This document shows positions 26,901 through 34,529 of a stretch of 64,000 nucleotides of DNA, in pieces. The notes below the pieces were generated by a model that was not told the origin of the DNA, did no database searches, and saw nothing but the letters and a program-made list of their open reading frames with translations. Position numbers and translations under genes: made by a program. The first letter of the stretch is position 1. Each line of letters starts with the position of its first letter. This DNA comes from Actinomycetota bacterium (GTDB lineage: Bacteria; Actinomycetota; Actinomycetes; S36-B12; UBA5976), in NCBI GenBank assembly GCA_009698575.1, contig WLPX01000001.1, positions 1-64,000 on the forward strand, read 5' to 3'.

Positions 26901-27663
26901 ACCAGAAGCTTTGACCATTTGGGAAGCGCAATTTGGAGACTTCGCTAATGGCGCCCAGACCATAATCGATGAATACATAACTACCGGTGAGCAAAAGTGG
27001 GCGCAAAAGAGCAGTGTGGTTTTACTCTTGCCACATGGCTACGAAGGCCAGGGGCCAGATCACTCTTCAGCACGAGTCGAAAGATTCTTGCAACAATGTG
27101 CCCAAGACAACATCACAGTTGCTATGCCAACTACCCCAGCAAGTTTCTTCCACTTATTGCGCTGGCAAGTCAAGTCAGAACTCACGCGACCACTGGTAGT
27201 CATGACACCGAAATCCTTGTTGCGCGCAAAGTTTGCCACATCTAAAGTCTCTGACTTTACCGAAGGTACATTTAAAGCGATTCTCGGCGATACCACCGTT
27301 AATCCTGATGATGTTAAGTCCGTGCTGCTTTGTAGCGGAAAGGTCTATTACGACTTAGCCGCCGAGCGCGAAAAACTAGGACGAAAAGATGTGGCAATTG
27401 TTCGCCTAGAACGGCTATACCCGCTGCCAGCAATAACTCTGCCACCGGAATTAGCGCGCTACAAAAACTTAACCAACATTCGATGGGTCCAAGAAGAACC
27501 AGCAAATCAGGGTGCCTGGAGTTTCATGGCTATGAATCTGCCAGCACTGATAAACCATCAAATTACTGGGATCTCACGTCCAGCCTCGAGTTCACCAGCA
27601 GTAGGTTTGCATCATCGAAGTGATCTTGAGCAACAGGCACTAGTAACTCAAGCATTCAATTAA
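23995..27663 (+). CDS. kgd: Multifunctional 2-oxoglutarate metabolism enzyme (Kgd/OdhA, E2-E1 fusion)
   Basis: A 1,222-residue actinobacterial fusion. The N-terminus NSPFGANDWLVDELYQQYL is the family's start segment. An Ala/Pro-rich linker (about 55-100) leads to the succinyltransferase (E2) domain, about 110-345, with catalytic His315 in STYDHRV. The thiamine diphosphate-dependent E1 domain then fills the rest, with GMPHRGRLNVLAN, GDAAFAGQGVV and RRRGHNEADDPS. There is no lipoyl domain, as usual for this fusion. It acts in the TCA cycle, converting 2-oxoglutarate to succinyl-CoA with E3. The start is GTG, with GGAAGG upstream. A phosphorylatable OdhI/GarA inhibitor is known in the phylum but is not in this window. 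Confidence 0.96.
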   Translation: MSGPANSPFGANDWLVDELYQQYLEDKQSVDPAWWDFFADYSPSEYSPIASANKTTLQPRVSAPAPAANTAVPAPQEKAAPPAATPQATAAPSVPVTPSEDVIEKLKGTSARVVTNMEASLEIPTATSVRAVPAKLMVDNRIVINNHLARGRGGKVSFTHIVGFAIVRALRELPDMNVSYTTLEDKPAITRHQQVGLGLAIDLAKEDGSRQLLVPCIKSADTMDFAAFWSAYEDVVRKARSGKLTVEDFQGTTASLTNPGTIGTVHSVPRLMQGQGLIVGVGAMDYSAEWQGASEDALAKNAVSKIMTFTSTYDHRVIQGAQSGDFLRRVHQLLLGDDGFYDDIFRALQIPYEPIRWAQDLATSHDSDLDKTARVQEMIHAFRVRGHLLADIDPLEYHQRSHPDLDIANHGMTLWDLDREFATGGFGGQQFAKLRDILGTLRDAYCRTVGIEYMHIQDPEQRKWIQDRLERKQDKIDRDEQLRILRKLNEAEAFESFLHTKYVGQKRFSLEGGESAIPFVDQILIEAAKSQLDEVCIGMPHRGRLNVLANIAGKSYGRIFSEFEGHYGEESVQGSGDVKYHLGTKGTYKAAAGEEVNVYLAANPSHLEAVNPVLGGIVRAKQDIIAQTQVDGKDKFSVLPLLIHGDAAFAGQGVVAETLQMSQLQAYRVGGTIHLVVNNQVGFTTSPRYARTSVYSTDVARMIQAPIFHVNGDDPEAVVRVAQLSYDFQQAFHKDVVIDLVCYRRRGHNEADDPSLTQPLMYDIIDQKRSVRKLYTEALVGRGDITLEEAEAALKHYQDELEGVFQATKTETAEQFNSSAAEVISQGQQTLAPQTPSWEVPTAITRDVVDRVVASQSNMPEGFTLHKRLAPILARRAEMVATDAIDWGMGEALALGSLLTEGTVVRLVGEDSRRGTFGHRHAVIVDKKTGWQYKPLKTCYESGAKLDVYDSLLSEFAAMGFEYGYSVARPEALTIWEAQFGDFANGAQTIIDEYITTGEQKWAQKSSVVLLLPHGYEGQGPDHSSARVERFLQQCAQDNITVAMPTTPASFFHLLRWQVKSELTRPLVVMTPKSLLRAKFATSKVSDFTEGTFKAILGDTTVNPDDVKSVLLCSGKVYYDLAAEREKLGRKDVAIVRLERLYPLPAITLPPELARYKNLTNIRWVQEEPANQGAWSFMAMNLPALINHQITGISRPASSSPAVGLHHRSDLEQQALVTQAFN

Positions 27664-27687
27664 TACCTGTCCGTAAGGGGTTTCGTC

Positions 27688-27876
27688 ATGTACTTCACTG
27701 ATCGCGGGATCGAAGAACTTGAAAAACGTCGAGGCGAAGAAGAAGTAACTTTCGAGTGGCTTGCTGAGCGCATGCGAGAGTTTGTAGATACCTACCCTGA
27801 TTTCGAAATTCCCACCGAGCGGTTAGCAACTTGGCTGGCTCGCCTTGATGACGATGAAGATGAGGACGAACAATAA
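27688..27876 (+). CDS. DUF6104-type small acidic protein
   Basis: A 62-residue protein beginning MYFTDRGIEELEKRRGEEEVTF-like and ending in an acidic tail (DDDEDEDEQ). From memory it matches a conserved actinobacterial small-protein family that sits downstream of kgd. Its function is unknown. It is soluble, highly charged and likely helical. It starts 25 bases after kgd and overlaps the next gene by one base (TAATG), so all three are probably cotranscribed. Confidence 0.82.
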   Translation: MYFTDRGIEELEKRRGEEEVTFEWLAERMREFVDTYPDFEIPTERLATWLARLDDDEDEDEQ

Positions 27877-28838
27877 TGCGCGCAGTTGTAGCGAAAAGCG
27901 GAAACAATGACAATGTTTTTGAAGGCTTTGCAGTTGACGAACATCCAGATCCGGTAATTCCTGAAGGTTGGGTTCGTGTTGCAGTTAAAGCTGCCGCGCT
28001 AAATCATCACGATGTTTGGACGCTAAGAGGCGTGGCCACCGCTCCAGAAAACCTGCCGATCGTACTTGGCTCAGATGCAGCTGGTTTGCTTGATGACGGT
28101 CGTGAAGTAATTGTGCACGCCGTTATAGGTGATCCTTCCAAGGGCGATGAGACCCTGGACCCTAAGCGATCACTACTTAGTGAAGTGCATGATGGCACGC
28201 ACGCTGAATTTGTTACCGTTCCGGCATACAACGTAATTGATAAACCTGATTTTCTAACTTTTGCGGAAGCCGCTTGCCTACCTACAGCTTGGCTAACTGC
28301 TTACCGAATGCTTTTCACCAAGTCTGGGTTACAAAAAGGTGACACTGTTTTGATTCAAGGTGCTGGCGGTGGCGTTGCAACCGCGCTCATTCAACTGGCA
28401 AGTGCGGCTGGCTTCACCACATGGGTCACATCGCGAGATGAGGCTAAGCGCGAATATGCCAAGTCCCTTGGTGCAAGTGAAGTTTTTGAGTCCGGTGCTC
28501 GACTACCGGGCAAAGTTGATGCAGTAATGGAAAGCGTTGGCGAAGCTACCTGGTCACATTCCATGCGGAGTCTGCGTCCTGGTGGTCGCATCGTAATTTG
28601 TGGCGCAACTAGCGGTGCTAATCCGCCTGCAGATCTAAACCGCCTCTTTTTCCTGCAGCTTGAAGTTGTGGGATCAACTATGGGTACGCGGGCTGAGTTT
28701 GAAGCACTTGTAAAGTTTCTCGGCGACACTGGAGTTCGACCACACATCCAGCAAGTTTTCCCATTGGCCGAAGCAAAATCTGCTTACGAACTTATGGTTG
28801 CTGGCGACGTGCAAGGAAAGTTAATTTTAATCCCATAG
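27876..28838 (+). CDS. Zinc-type alcohol dehydrogenase/quinone oxidoreductase-like protein
   Basis: A 320-residue medium-chain dehydrogenase/reductase. The GroES-like N-terminal domain shows AALNHHDVWTLRG and LGSDAAGL, and the Rossmann domain has VLIQGAGGGVATALIQLA. The short catalytic-domain loop lacks the four-cysteine structural zinc site, so it resembles NADPH:quinone oxidoreductases. It probably reduces enones or quinones with NADPH. Its start overlaps the preceding small gene by one base, giving it a place in the kgd operon. Substrate unknown. Confidence 0.85.
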   Translation: MRAVVAKSGNNDNVFEGFAVDEHPDPVIPEGWVRVAVKAAALNHHDVWTLRGVATAPENLPIVLGSDAAGLLDDGREVIVHAVIGDPSKGDETLDPKRSLLSEVHDGTHAEFVTVPAYNVIDKPDFLTFAEAACLPTAWLTAYRMLFTKSGLQKGDTVLIQGAGGGVATALIQLASAAGFTTWVTSRDEAKREYAKSLGASEVFESGARLPGKVDAVMESVGEATWSHSMRSLRPGGRIVICGATSGANPPADLNRLFFLQLEVVGSTMGTRAEFEALVKFLGDTGVRPHIQQVFPLAEAKSAYELMVAGDVQGKLILIP

Positions 28839-28909
28839 AAATAGGGCTAGTTCTAGAAATCGTTGCTTAAATGCCATGCACCGTGCCAAATAGCCCATAT
28901 TGTTAAAAC

Positions 28910-29668
28910 ATGAGTAATTTAACAATCCCAGGTTTGCGTCGCTTCAATTTGATTGCCGGTGTAGTGCACTTGCTACAAATGGCTGCCGTAATTGCGCTGT
29001 CAACAGACTTTAGCCTTCCAGTTACCGCAACTTACATGGCTGGGCCACCTGGATCAGTCTTTGCAGACTCAGTTGTAGTTTTTGAAACGCCGCTTGCTCT
29101 TGCAGTCGCGCTATTTTTGGGTCTATCTGCGCTCGCACACTTTATTGTGGCTAGCCCACAGTTCTTTGGTCGATATGGCAAAGGTTTAGAAGAAAAGCGA
29201 AACTACTTCCGCTGGGTTGAATACGCAATCAGCTCATCAGTAATGATTGTGTTGATTGCCCAAATCACCGGTATTGCTGACATTGCGTCCCTGATTGCAA
29301 TTTTTGGCGTTAACGCATCCATGATCCTGTTTGGTTGGTTGCAAGAAAAGTACGAACAACCTGGCAACGGCGGTTGGGTGCCGTTTATTTTTGGCTGTAT
29401 TACCGGAGCCGTTCCTTGGTTAGCTGTTGCGATATATGTAATTGCACCAGGTAACCCATCCGATGCCAGCGCGCCAGGATTTGTCTACGGAATTATTGCA
29501 ACAATCTTTATTCTGTTTAATTCCTTTGCCTGGGTGCAGTACAAGCAATATAAAGCTGTTGGTAAGTGGAGCAACTATCTTCATGGCGAACGGATTTACA
29601 TAATTTTAAGTTTGGTTGCTAAATCGCTGTTAGCTTGGCAAATTTTTGCCAATACGCTTATCCCTTAA
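28910..29668 (+). CDS. Heliorhodopsin
   Basis: A 252-residue seven-helix retinal protein of the heliorhodopsin family. It begins with LRRFNLIAGVVHLLQ (helix A). Helix C contains RNYFRWVEYAISSS with the probable counterion Glu104, and helix G contains AKSLLAWQ with Lys238 as the retinal-binding lysine. His20 and His77 match the internal histidines known in the founding member. Heliorhodopsins have inverted topology, with the N-terminus inside, and no ion pumping was found in the founding protein. Functions suggested so far include light sensing and regulation of neighbouring enzymes. The gene stands alone, converging on the SodX-like protease gene with an 11-base overlap. Nickel SOD lies nearby, consistent with a light or oxidative stress link. 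Confidence 0.93.
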   Translation: MSNLTIPGLRRFNLIAGVVHLLQMAAVIALSTDFSLPVTATYMAGPPGSVFADSVVVFETPLALAVALFLGLSALAHFIVASPQFFGRYGKGLEEKRNYFRWVEYAISSSVMIVLIAQITGIADIASLIAIFGVNASMILFGWLQEKYEQPGNGGWVPFIFGCITGAVPWLAVAIYVIAPGNPSDASAPGFVYGIIATIFILFNSFAWVQYKQYKAVGKWSNYLHGERIYIILSLVAKSLLAWQIFANTLIP

Positions 29669-29957
29669 TTCGACCTGGCTTTGGCCAAAGTCGAACACTT
29701 GCGGTGCCTAGCATCGCGTCAAAAGCGATCAGTCCATAGCTGCGGGAATCAGTGCTAACTAATTCGTTGTCTCCAACTACGAATAAGCCTTGCGCATCAA
29801 TACGGGATACTCGCTTAATTTCGATGCTTTCATCGCGCTTGAAAATTACAACATCGCCAAGAACTATTGGCCCGTCATACTTAACTAACAGCCGTTCCCC
29901 AGGTGCCAAAGTCGGAACCATACTTAAGCCCGAAACTACTGCCATTCCGTATCGCAT
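29658..29957 (-). CDS. S26-type protease, putative nickel SOD maturation protease (SodX-like)
   Basis: A 99-residue signal-peptidase-like protein. The catalytic serine lies in GLSMVPTL and the general-base lysine in the following FKRDESIEIKRV region, as in S26 peptidases. It lacks an obvious membrane anchor. SodX proteases cut the short propeptide of nickel superoxide dismutase, and this gene is divergent from sodN with 91 bases between, the usual arrangement. Processing of SodN is therefore the likely role. Confidence 0.85.
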   Translation of the reverse strand: MRYGMAVVSGLSMVPTLAPGERLLVKYDGPIVLGDVVIFKRDESIEIKRVSRIDAQGLFVVGDNELVSTDSRSYGLIAFDAMLGTASVRLWPKPGRIKG

Positions 29958-30048
29958 ATTCCTATTGTTTCAGCCCAGGTCTGCGGACTCCAGTTGCCAC
30001 AGGTAACCTAATCTGTAGCGGTTAATCCGCTGAAACTTCGGAGGAAAA

Positions 30049-30441
30049 ATGAAGCTTTTTGCATCAACTATCACCGTTAACGCGCACTGCGATTTGCCAT
30101 GTGGCGTTTACGATCCAGCTCAGGCTCGGATTGAAGCACTATCCGTTAAGGCCTGCATGGAAAAGTACCATGCATCAACGGATGCTGACTTCAAGGCACG
30201 TGCTGTAACAATCAAAGAAGACCGTTCCCACATGGTCAAAGAACACCTATGGGTGCTATGGACTGATTACTTCAAGGCACCACACTTTGAAAAGTATCCA
30301 AACCTAAATGACCTATTCAACGAAGCAACAAAGCTTGCTGGCGCTGGTGGCACTAAGGGTACAAACGACGTGGCTGTTGCCGATCAACTGATCGCAAAGA
30401 TCGACGAAATCGCAGCAATCTTCGCTGACTCAAAGAAGTAG
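30049..30441 (+). CDS. sodN: Nickel superoxide dismutase
   Basis: A 130-residue SodN. The nickel hook HCDLPCGVY is present; cleavage after residue 12 would expose the amino-terminal histidine (His13), with Cys14 and Cys18 as ligands. The rest is the four-helix bundle of the hexameric enzyme. It removes superoxide in the cytoplasm and needs nickel, so it shares a metal with the urease-like enzyme if that one is truly nickel-dependent. A GGAGG ribosome site precedes ATG 30049. The GNAT gene follows ten bases later. Confidence 0.95.
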   Translation: MKLFASTITVNAHCDLPCGVYDPAQARIEALSVKACMEKYHASTDADFKARAVTIKEDRSHMVKEHLWVLWTDYFKAPHFEKYPNLNDLFNEATKLAGAGGTKGTNDVAVADQLIAKIDEIAAIFADSKK

Positions 30442-30451
30442 TCTTCCAACT

Positions 30452-31009
30452 ATGAGTTTGGTGCGAGAAGCAACTCCAGAAGATGTTGCGCAACTCCACC
30501 AAATGATCAATGAGTTAGCCGAATACGAAAAAGCTCCAGAAGAAGTTATCGCGACCGAACAGAACCTGATGAAGGCTCTGTTCGGTCGCGAACTACTTTC
30601 ACCAGAGTTCGATCAACATGACAGCATCTCCGGTGCGGGCACTGCAGATACTCCTTCTGGTCACCCCGCGCTATACGCTCTGGTGGTTGAAGATCCAGAA
30701 AATCCAGATGAGATTGCCGGCATGGCTATTTGGTTCTTGAACTACAGCACCTGGGATGGCAAGCACGGAATCTATCTCGAAGATTTGTATGTTCGAACAA
30801 AATTCCGTGGCCAAGGAATGGGTAAAGCATTACTTAAACGCCTGGCGCAAATTTGCCTCGAGAATGACTATTCAAGATTTCAATGGTGGGTTCTAGATTG
30901 GAATGAGTCAGCCATTGAGGTTTACCGATCTATGGGAGCCAAGGCCATGAACGAATGGACGGTTTATCGGGTATCCGGCCAAGAACTAACCGACCTGGGA
31001 AGTGAATAG
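30452..31009 (+). CDS. GNAT-family N-acetyltransferase (diamine acetyltransferase-like)
   Basis: A 185-residue acetyltransferase. The acetyl-CoA loop is RGQGMGKALLKRL, and the flanking GIYLEDLYVR, WWVLDWN and SMGA motifs are those of the SSAT-like GNAT group that acetylates diamines or small amines. An insertion near residues 50-70 is unusual. It is ten bases after sodN and may be cotranscribed. Polyamine acetylation would fit the organism's amine metabolism but is not proven. A perfect inverted repeat lies inside the coding region. Confidence 0.85.
   Translation: MSLVREATPEDVAQLHQMINELAEYEKAPEEVIATEQNLMKALFGRELLSPEFDQHDSISGAGTADTPSGHPALYALVVEDPENPDEIAGMAIWFLNYSTWDGKHGIYLEDLYVRTKFRGQGMGKALLKRLAQICLENDYSRFQWWVLDWNESAIEVYRSMGAKAMNEWTVYRVSGQELTDLGSE
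30550..30590. repeat. Perfect 14-bp inverted repeat inside the GNAT gene
   Basis: The arms 30550-30563 and 30577-30590 are exact reverse complements around a 13-base loop. The mRNA would form a strong hairpin about 100 bases into the gene. No T-run follows, so it is not a classical terminator. It could slow ribosomes, protect the upstream sodN message from decay, or be chance. Confidence 0.7.
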
Positions 31010-31056
31010 TTCTACTTTGGTTCGAATCTGACCCAGCCATGCATTAACGTCTAATT

Positions 31057-31428
31057 GTGGACACCATTGATTTAGCAGTACCTGCAGACCCGATTTATGT
31101 CGGTCTAATTCGAAGTGCCGCAGCGCACATAGCCGCTCATGCGGATCTAACTTTGGATGCAATTGACGATTTACGCCTTGCCGTCGATGAGGCTTTTGCA
31201 GTCCTGATTGCACATAATCCAGAATCTGGAACAGTCAGTGTTCGATTCCATATCCATGCTGACCATCTTGCTGTTGAAATGACAGGTCCAAGTGGTGGGC
31301 CAGAGCCTGATCGCAGTTCATTTGCTTGGACGGTTCTTACCGCACTCGTACACGAAGTTACAACCGAAGTCTTGCCTGGCAAGTTAGTGAAATTGACGCT
31401 AACTGCTAAAGCGGTGGCTAGTGCCTAA
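31057..31428 (+). CDS. RsbW-type anti-sigma factor
   Basis: A 123-residue HATPase-like protein. The segment LTLDAIDDLRLAVDEAF matches the N-box region of actinobacterial RsbW/UsfX anti-sigma factors, and FAWTVLTALVHEV matches their later helix. The classical N-box asparagine is missing (position occupied by Val in EAFAVL), as in other actinobacterial members, so ATP use is uncertain. It overlaps the SigF gene by eight bases and probably binds and blocks it. No anti-anti-sigma gene is adjacent. Start GTG 31057. Confidence 0.84.
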   Translation: MDTIDLAVPADPIYVGLIRSAAAHIAAHADLTLDAIDDLRLAVDEAFAVLIAHNPESGTVSVRFHIHADHLAVEMTGPSGGPEPDRSSFAWTVLTALVHEVTTEVLPGKLVKLTLTAKAVASA

Positions 31429-32176
31429 TGACGACTTGCGATCTGCCGATCGCGAGATGTTCGAGCAACTTGCAGCTCTAGAAGCAGGTACCACTGAACA
31501 CGAGTCACTTCGAGCTGCCCTTATTGAGCGCCACTTACCTCTTGTCACTTTTATGGCTAGGAAATTTGCAGATCGTGGTGAACCATTGGATGACTTAATT
31601 CAAGTTGGAACCATTGGTTTAATCAAAGCCATCGACCGATTTGAAATTTCTAAAGGGTTTGAATTCTCGACCTTTGCGACACCAACCATTGTCGGTGAAA
31701 TTAAGCGCCACTTTAGAGACAAGACTTGGGCAATTAGAGTCCCCCGTCGACTTCAAGAACTTGGCGCAGCAATAACTAAAGCCAATAATGAGTTGACCCA
31801 AAAGCTAGACCGATCCCCGACTCCAAAAGAAATTGCAAAGCACTTAGGGGTAACTGTTGACGAAATTGCCGAAGCTTTAGAGTCAAATGCTGCCTACTCA
31901 ACCGTGAGCCTGGATAGTGGTTCTGATGAATCGCCAACCATTGGTGACTCAGTTGGCTCGCTGGACGAGGCGTTAGAAGGCGTCGAGTACCGCGAGTCGC
32001 TTAAGCCATTGCTTGCTGCCCTCGATGACCGAGAAAAGCGAATTCTGCAAATGAGATTCTTCGACAATTTGAGTCAAAGTCAGATTGCTACTGAACTTGG
32101 TATTTCGCAAATGCATGTTTCTCGAATTTTGACAAAAGTGCTTTCGCAGCTACGAACAGGATTGGTAGAAAACTAG
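31421..32176 (+). CDS. sigF: RNA polymerase sigma factor, SigF/SigB family
   Basis: A 251-residue group 3 sigma factor. Region 2 is clear (LIQVGTIGLIKAIDRFE, FSTFATPTIVGEIKRHFRD), then region 3 (VPRRLQELG), then region 4 with the helix-turn-helix SQSQIATELGISQMHVSRIL. SigF/SigB factors run general stress or late-growth responses, controlled by RsbW. The gene starts at GTG 31421 inside the end of rsbW, so the two are made in balance. Its stop is shared in a four-base CTAG overlap with the next, convergent gene. Confidence 0.92.
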   Translation: MPNDDLRSADREMFEQLAALEAGTTEHESLRAALIERHLPLVTFMARKFADRGEPLDDLIQVGTIGLIKAIDRFEISKGFEFSTFATPTIVGEIKRHFRDKTWAIRVPRRLQELGAAITKANNELTQKLDRSPTPKEIAKHLGVTVDEIAEALESNAAYSTVSLDSGSDESPTIGDSVGSLDEALEGVEYRESLKPLLAALDDREKRILQMRFFDNLSQSQIATELGISQMHVSRILTKVLSQLRTGLVEN

Positions 32177-32523
32177 TTTTTATCTGGCGAGCGAAGTAGT
32201 GCAATGAAACCGACCACGCCAATTGCAGTAGTAACCAAGCCAACGATCTGGTAAATCAAAATTGTGCCACTAACCAATGTGTAACCGGCTATTGCAACGA
32301 AACATTGCAATAGATAAAACGGGGTACGCGCCCAGTTTTGTCCTTTAGAAATTCCAACTGTAGTTGCTGCTAAAGATGATGCAAAAATTGTATAAATAAT
32401 AAATTGAACCAGTGGAGAACCAACCTGGCTATGTTCGTAGGTGCCTCTAATAACAATGGATAGGCCATAACCAAATACCACTAACGTTTCAATGACGCCA
32501 ACGGCAAGTACTGTTTTTCGCAC
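32173..32523 (-). CDS. Small four-helix membrane protein, unknown function
   Basis: A 116-residue protein with four predicted membrane segments (about residues 5-24, 40-58, 68-86, 90-110). I do not recognise the family. It has few charged residues and no catalytic motif. It converges on sigF with a four-base CTAG overlap. Divergent from it lies the lipid-kinase gene, 47 bases away. Similar small integral membrane proteins are common in actinobacteria. Confidence 0.6.
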   Translation of the reverse strand: MRKTVLAVGVIETLVVFGYGLSIVIRGTYEHSQVGSPLVQFIIYTIFASSLAATTVGISKGQNWARTPFYLLQCFVAIAGYTLVSGTILIYQIVGLVTTAIGVVGFIALLRSPDKN

Positions 32524-32570
32524 ACCTCTACCGTATCGGTTGTGCCAGATTTCGCAGATAGGCTTATGGC

Positions 32571-33503
32571 ATGCGTGCGCTATTGGTGGTCAATACCTTC
32601 GCCACCACAACAAATGCGCAAATCCAGACGGAGATTACTCAGATACTTTCCAAAGCGTTTGATCTGAAGGTTATAAATACAGCGGGCCGTAACGATGCAA
32701 TATCCATCGCTCATCAAGCTCAAGATTATGAAATTATTATTGGTCTCGGTGGTGATGGCACGCTAAATGAGATCGCAAATGGCTTACTCCTGGATGGGCC
32801 AAATCCAACGGGGCCAATTCTGGCTGCAATTCCAGGCGGTAACGGCAATGTCTTCATTCGCAACATGGGAATGTCAAAGAATCCAATAGTTGCCAGCCAG
32901 CAATTGATTTCTGCGGTAGCCAAAAACCAGATTCGAACAATTGGTGTCGGAAAAATTACCACAGAAAACATTTCTCGTTGGTTTTTGTTTAATGCTGGCA
33001 TTGGCTTGGATGCCGCAGTGCTTGCACAAATGGAAGCTCGGCGTGAAAACGGAAAGCTGGTAAGTGACACTGCTTACGCAGTCTTGGCATTGCGCGAACT
33101 ATTGCGAACGGATCGCAAGAATCCGGCCTTGAGTTTGGTTTCTGAAACCGGCCAAATTTTTCGAAATGCCTATTTCGCATTGCTAGTCAATTTGGCGCCA
33201 TGGGCATATTTGGGTGAGCGGCCACTAAACCCTTTGCCCAATGCTGGCCATGACACTGCGCTGGACTTATATGCACCTACAGCCCTTAGTTTCCCGGTAA
33301 TTGTTCGACTAATCAGGCGTGCAATAGCTGGAAATTCTACGGAATTGGATAACGACGTAATCACTTTGCATGACCAAAATCGCTTACATATACAGTCAGA
33401 TCGCCTGCACTGGATTCAAGTTGATGGTGACGTAGTAACTCAATCCAACGAGTTGACCGCTATTCATGTCCCCGCAGCGTTGCGCGTACTCAGAATCGGA
33501 TGA
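32571..33503 (+). CDS. Diacylglycerol/sphingosine kinase-family protein
   Basis: A 310-residue lipid kinase. The ATP-binding GLGGDGTLNEIANGL and PGGNGNVF motifs of the DagK/YegS family lie near residues 57 and 88, and the C-terminal beta-sandwich ends with QVDGDVV, also conserved. It would phosphorylate a membrane diacylglycerol or related lipid using ATP. No clear ribosome site precedes ATG 32571, so translation may start from a leaderless message. M. tuberculosis has similar enzymes in glycolipid synthesis; exact substrate here is unknown. Confidence 0.86.
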   Translation: MRALLVVNTFATTTNAQIQTEITQILSKAFDLKVINTAGRNDAISIAHQAQDYEIIIGLGGDGTLNEIANGLLLDGPNPTGPILAAIPGGNGNVFIRNMGMSKNPIVASQQLISAVAKNQIRTIGVGKITTENISRWFLFNAGIGLDAAVLAQMEARRENGKLVSDTAYAVLALRELLRTDRKNPALSLVSETGQIFRNAYFALLVNLAPWAYLGERPLNPLPNAGHDTALDLYAPTALSFPVIVRLIRRAIAGNSTELDNDVITLHDQNRLHIQSDRLHWIQVDGDVVTQSNELTAIHVPAALRVLRIG

Positions 33504-33599
33504 TGCTGAGCCGAAATTGAATTCGCCGAATTTATGCGCTTTTTCAATTAATGTGACTCAGCCCTCAGCAAAAATCCAAACTTTATAAGCCAATTCCCT

Positions 33600-33615
33600 T
33601 GTGAAAACTCTCACT
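33600..33615. promoter_or_regulatory. CRP-like site upstream of whiB1
   Basis: The sequence TGTGA-N6-TCACT differs by one base from the CRP consensus TGTGA-N6-TCACA. Its centre is about 105 bases before the whiB1 start. The right arm continues into a 15-base palindrome (33609-33623). In M. tuberculosis whiB1 is activated by the cAMP receptor protein Rv3676, so the same logic may apply here. Confidence 0.55.
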
Positions 33616-33712
33616 AAGTGAGAAACTAGGGATATCAGATTGGATCCAAGGGCAACTTTGGTGAAAAAACTGGCAATTTTGACCTATCCGTAACTACATC
33701 TTGGAGGCTCGC

Positions 33713-34006
33713 GTGGACTGGCGCCATGAGGCAGCCTGCCGTGACGAAGATCCAGAACTCTTCTTCCCCATTGGCAATACTGGCCCTGCAATTTTACAGA
33801 TCGAAGAAGCGAAGGCTGTCTGCCGTCGCTGCAAGGTCATTGAACCATGTCTGAAGTGGGCCCTGGAAACGGGACAAGATTCTGGCGTTTGGGGCGGAAC
33901 TAGCGAAGATGAGCGCCGGGCTATTAAGCGTCGTGCCCAACGTGCTCGAGCTCGTGGTCTAGAACCTACGCCACATGTGTTCGAAACTGATTTACCGCGC
34001 GTTTAA
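33713..34006 (+). CDS. whiB1: WhiB1-like iron-sulfur transcription regulator
   Basis: A 97-residue WhiB protein. The four cluster-binding cysteines are Cys9, Cys37, Cys40 and Cys46, the same positions as in M. tuberculosis WhiB1, and the WhiB turn GVWGG lies later, followed by a basic tail (RRAIKRRAQRARARG). It probably binds a 4Fe-4S cluster that senses nitric oxide and partners the primary sigma factor. The start is GTG 33713, giving MDWRHEAACRDED as in WhiB1, with GGAGG at 33703-33707; the TTG at 33701 overlaps that ribosome site and is rejected. Confidence 0.93.
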   Translation: MDWRHEAACRDEDPELFFPIGNTGPAILQIEEAKAVCRRCKVIEPCLKWALETGQDSGVWGGTSEDERRAIKRRAQRARARGLEPTPHVFETDLPRV

Positions 34007-34410
34007 AACTTTGCGTCGATCTCAGCAATCAGTTCGGTAATTAAATTCTTAATTTCATCTCGAATTGGACGAACGCTCTCAATTCCTTGGCCAGCTGGAT
34101 CCGCTAGCTGCCAATCCAAGTAAGTTTTGCCTGGAAAGAACGGGCACTTATCGCCACAGCCCATAGTGATCACATAGTCGCTAGCTATTACTGCCTCGTC
34201 TGTTAGCACTTTAGGCTTTGCAAGCGATAGATCGATGCCTTCTTCAGCCATCGCAGCGACCGCAGCAGGATTAACTTGATTTCCTGGTTCCGTACCAGCG
34301 GACAGAACGGCAATCCGATCCCCTGCAAGATGCTGTAAGTACCCCGCTGCCATTTGGGAACGACCGGCGTTATGTACACAGACAAACAACACTGAAGCTT
34401 TTTTACTCAT
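34003..34410 (-). CDS. arsC: Arsenate reductase, low-molecular-weight phosphatase type
   Basis: A 135-residue protein. The phosphate-binding loop CVHNAGRSQ starts at Cys11, the nucleophile, and later MGCGDKCPFF supplies the cysteine pair used for thiol relay in ArsC. It reduces arsenate to arsenite with thioredoxin or a mycothiol/mycoredoxin system. A mycoredoxin gene is present at 57.4 kb. No arsR or arsB gene is adjacent. Its stop overlaps the stop of whiB1 by four bases (TTAA). Confidence 0.88.
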   Translation of the reverse strand: MSKKASVLFVCVHNAGRSQMAAGYLQHLAGDRIAVLSAGTEPGNQVNPAAVAAMAEEGIDLSLAKPKVLTDEAVIASDYVITMGCGDKCPFFPGKTYLDWQLADPAGQGIESVRPIRDEIKNLITELIAEIDAKF

Positions 34411-34529
34411 GTAACTAACTTAATTGCGCTGCAGGTCGGTAATCACCAAAAGCTCGCATATTCACCGAGAATTCACCCAATTTGCTGGGTGAGAAACCTG
34501 CTCAATATGCCATGGACTAGCGTTGAGGT

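Noticed and set aside
33552-33567. Second CRP site upstream of whiB1
   Set aside because: TGTGA is present but the right half (CCTCA) is too poor.
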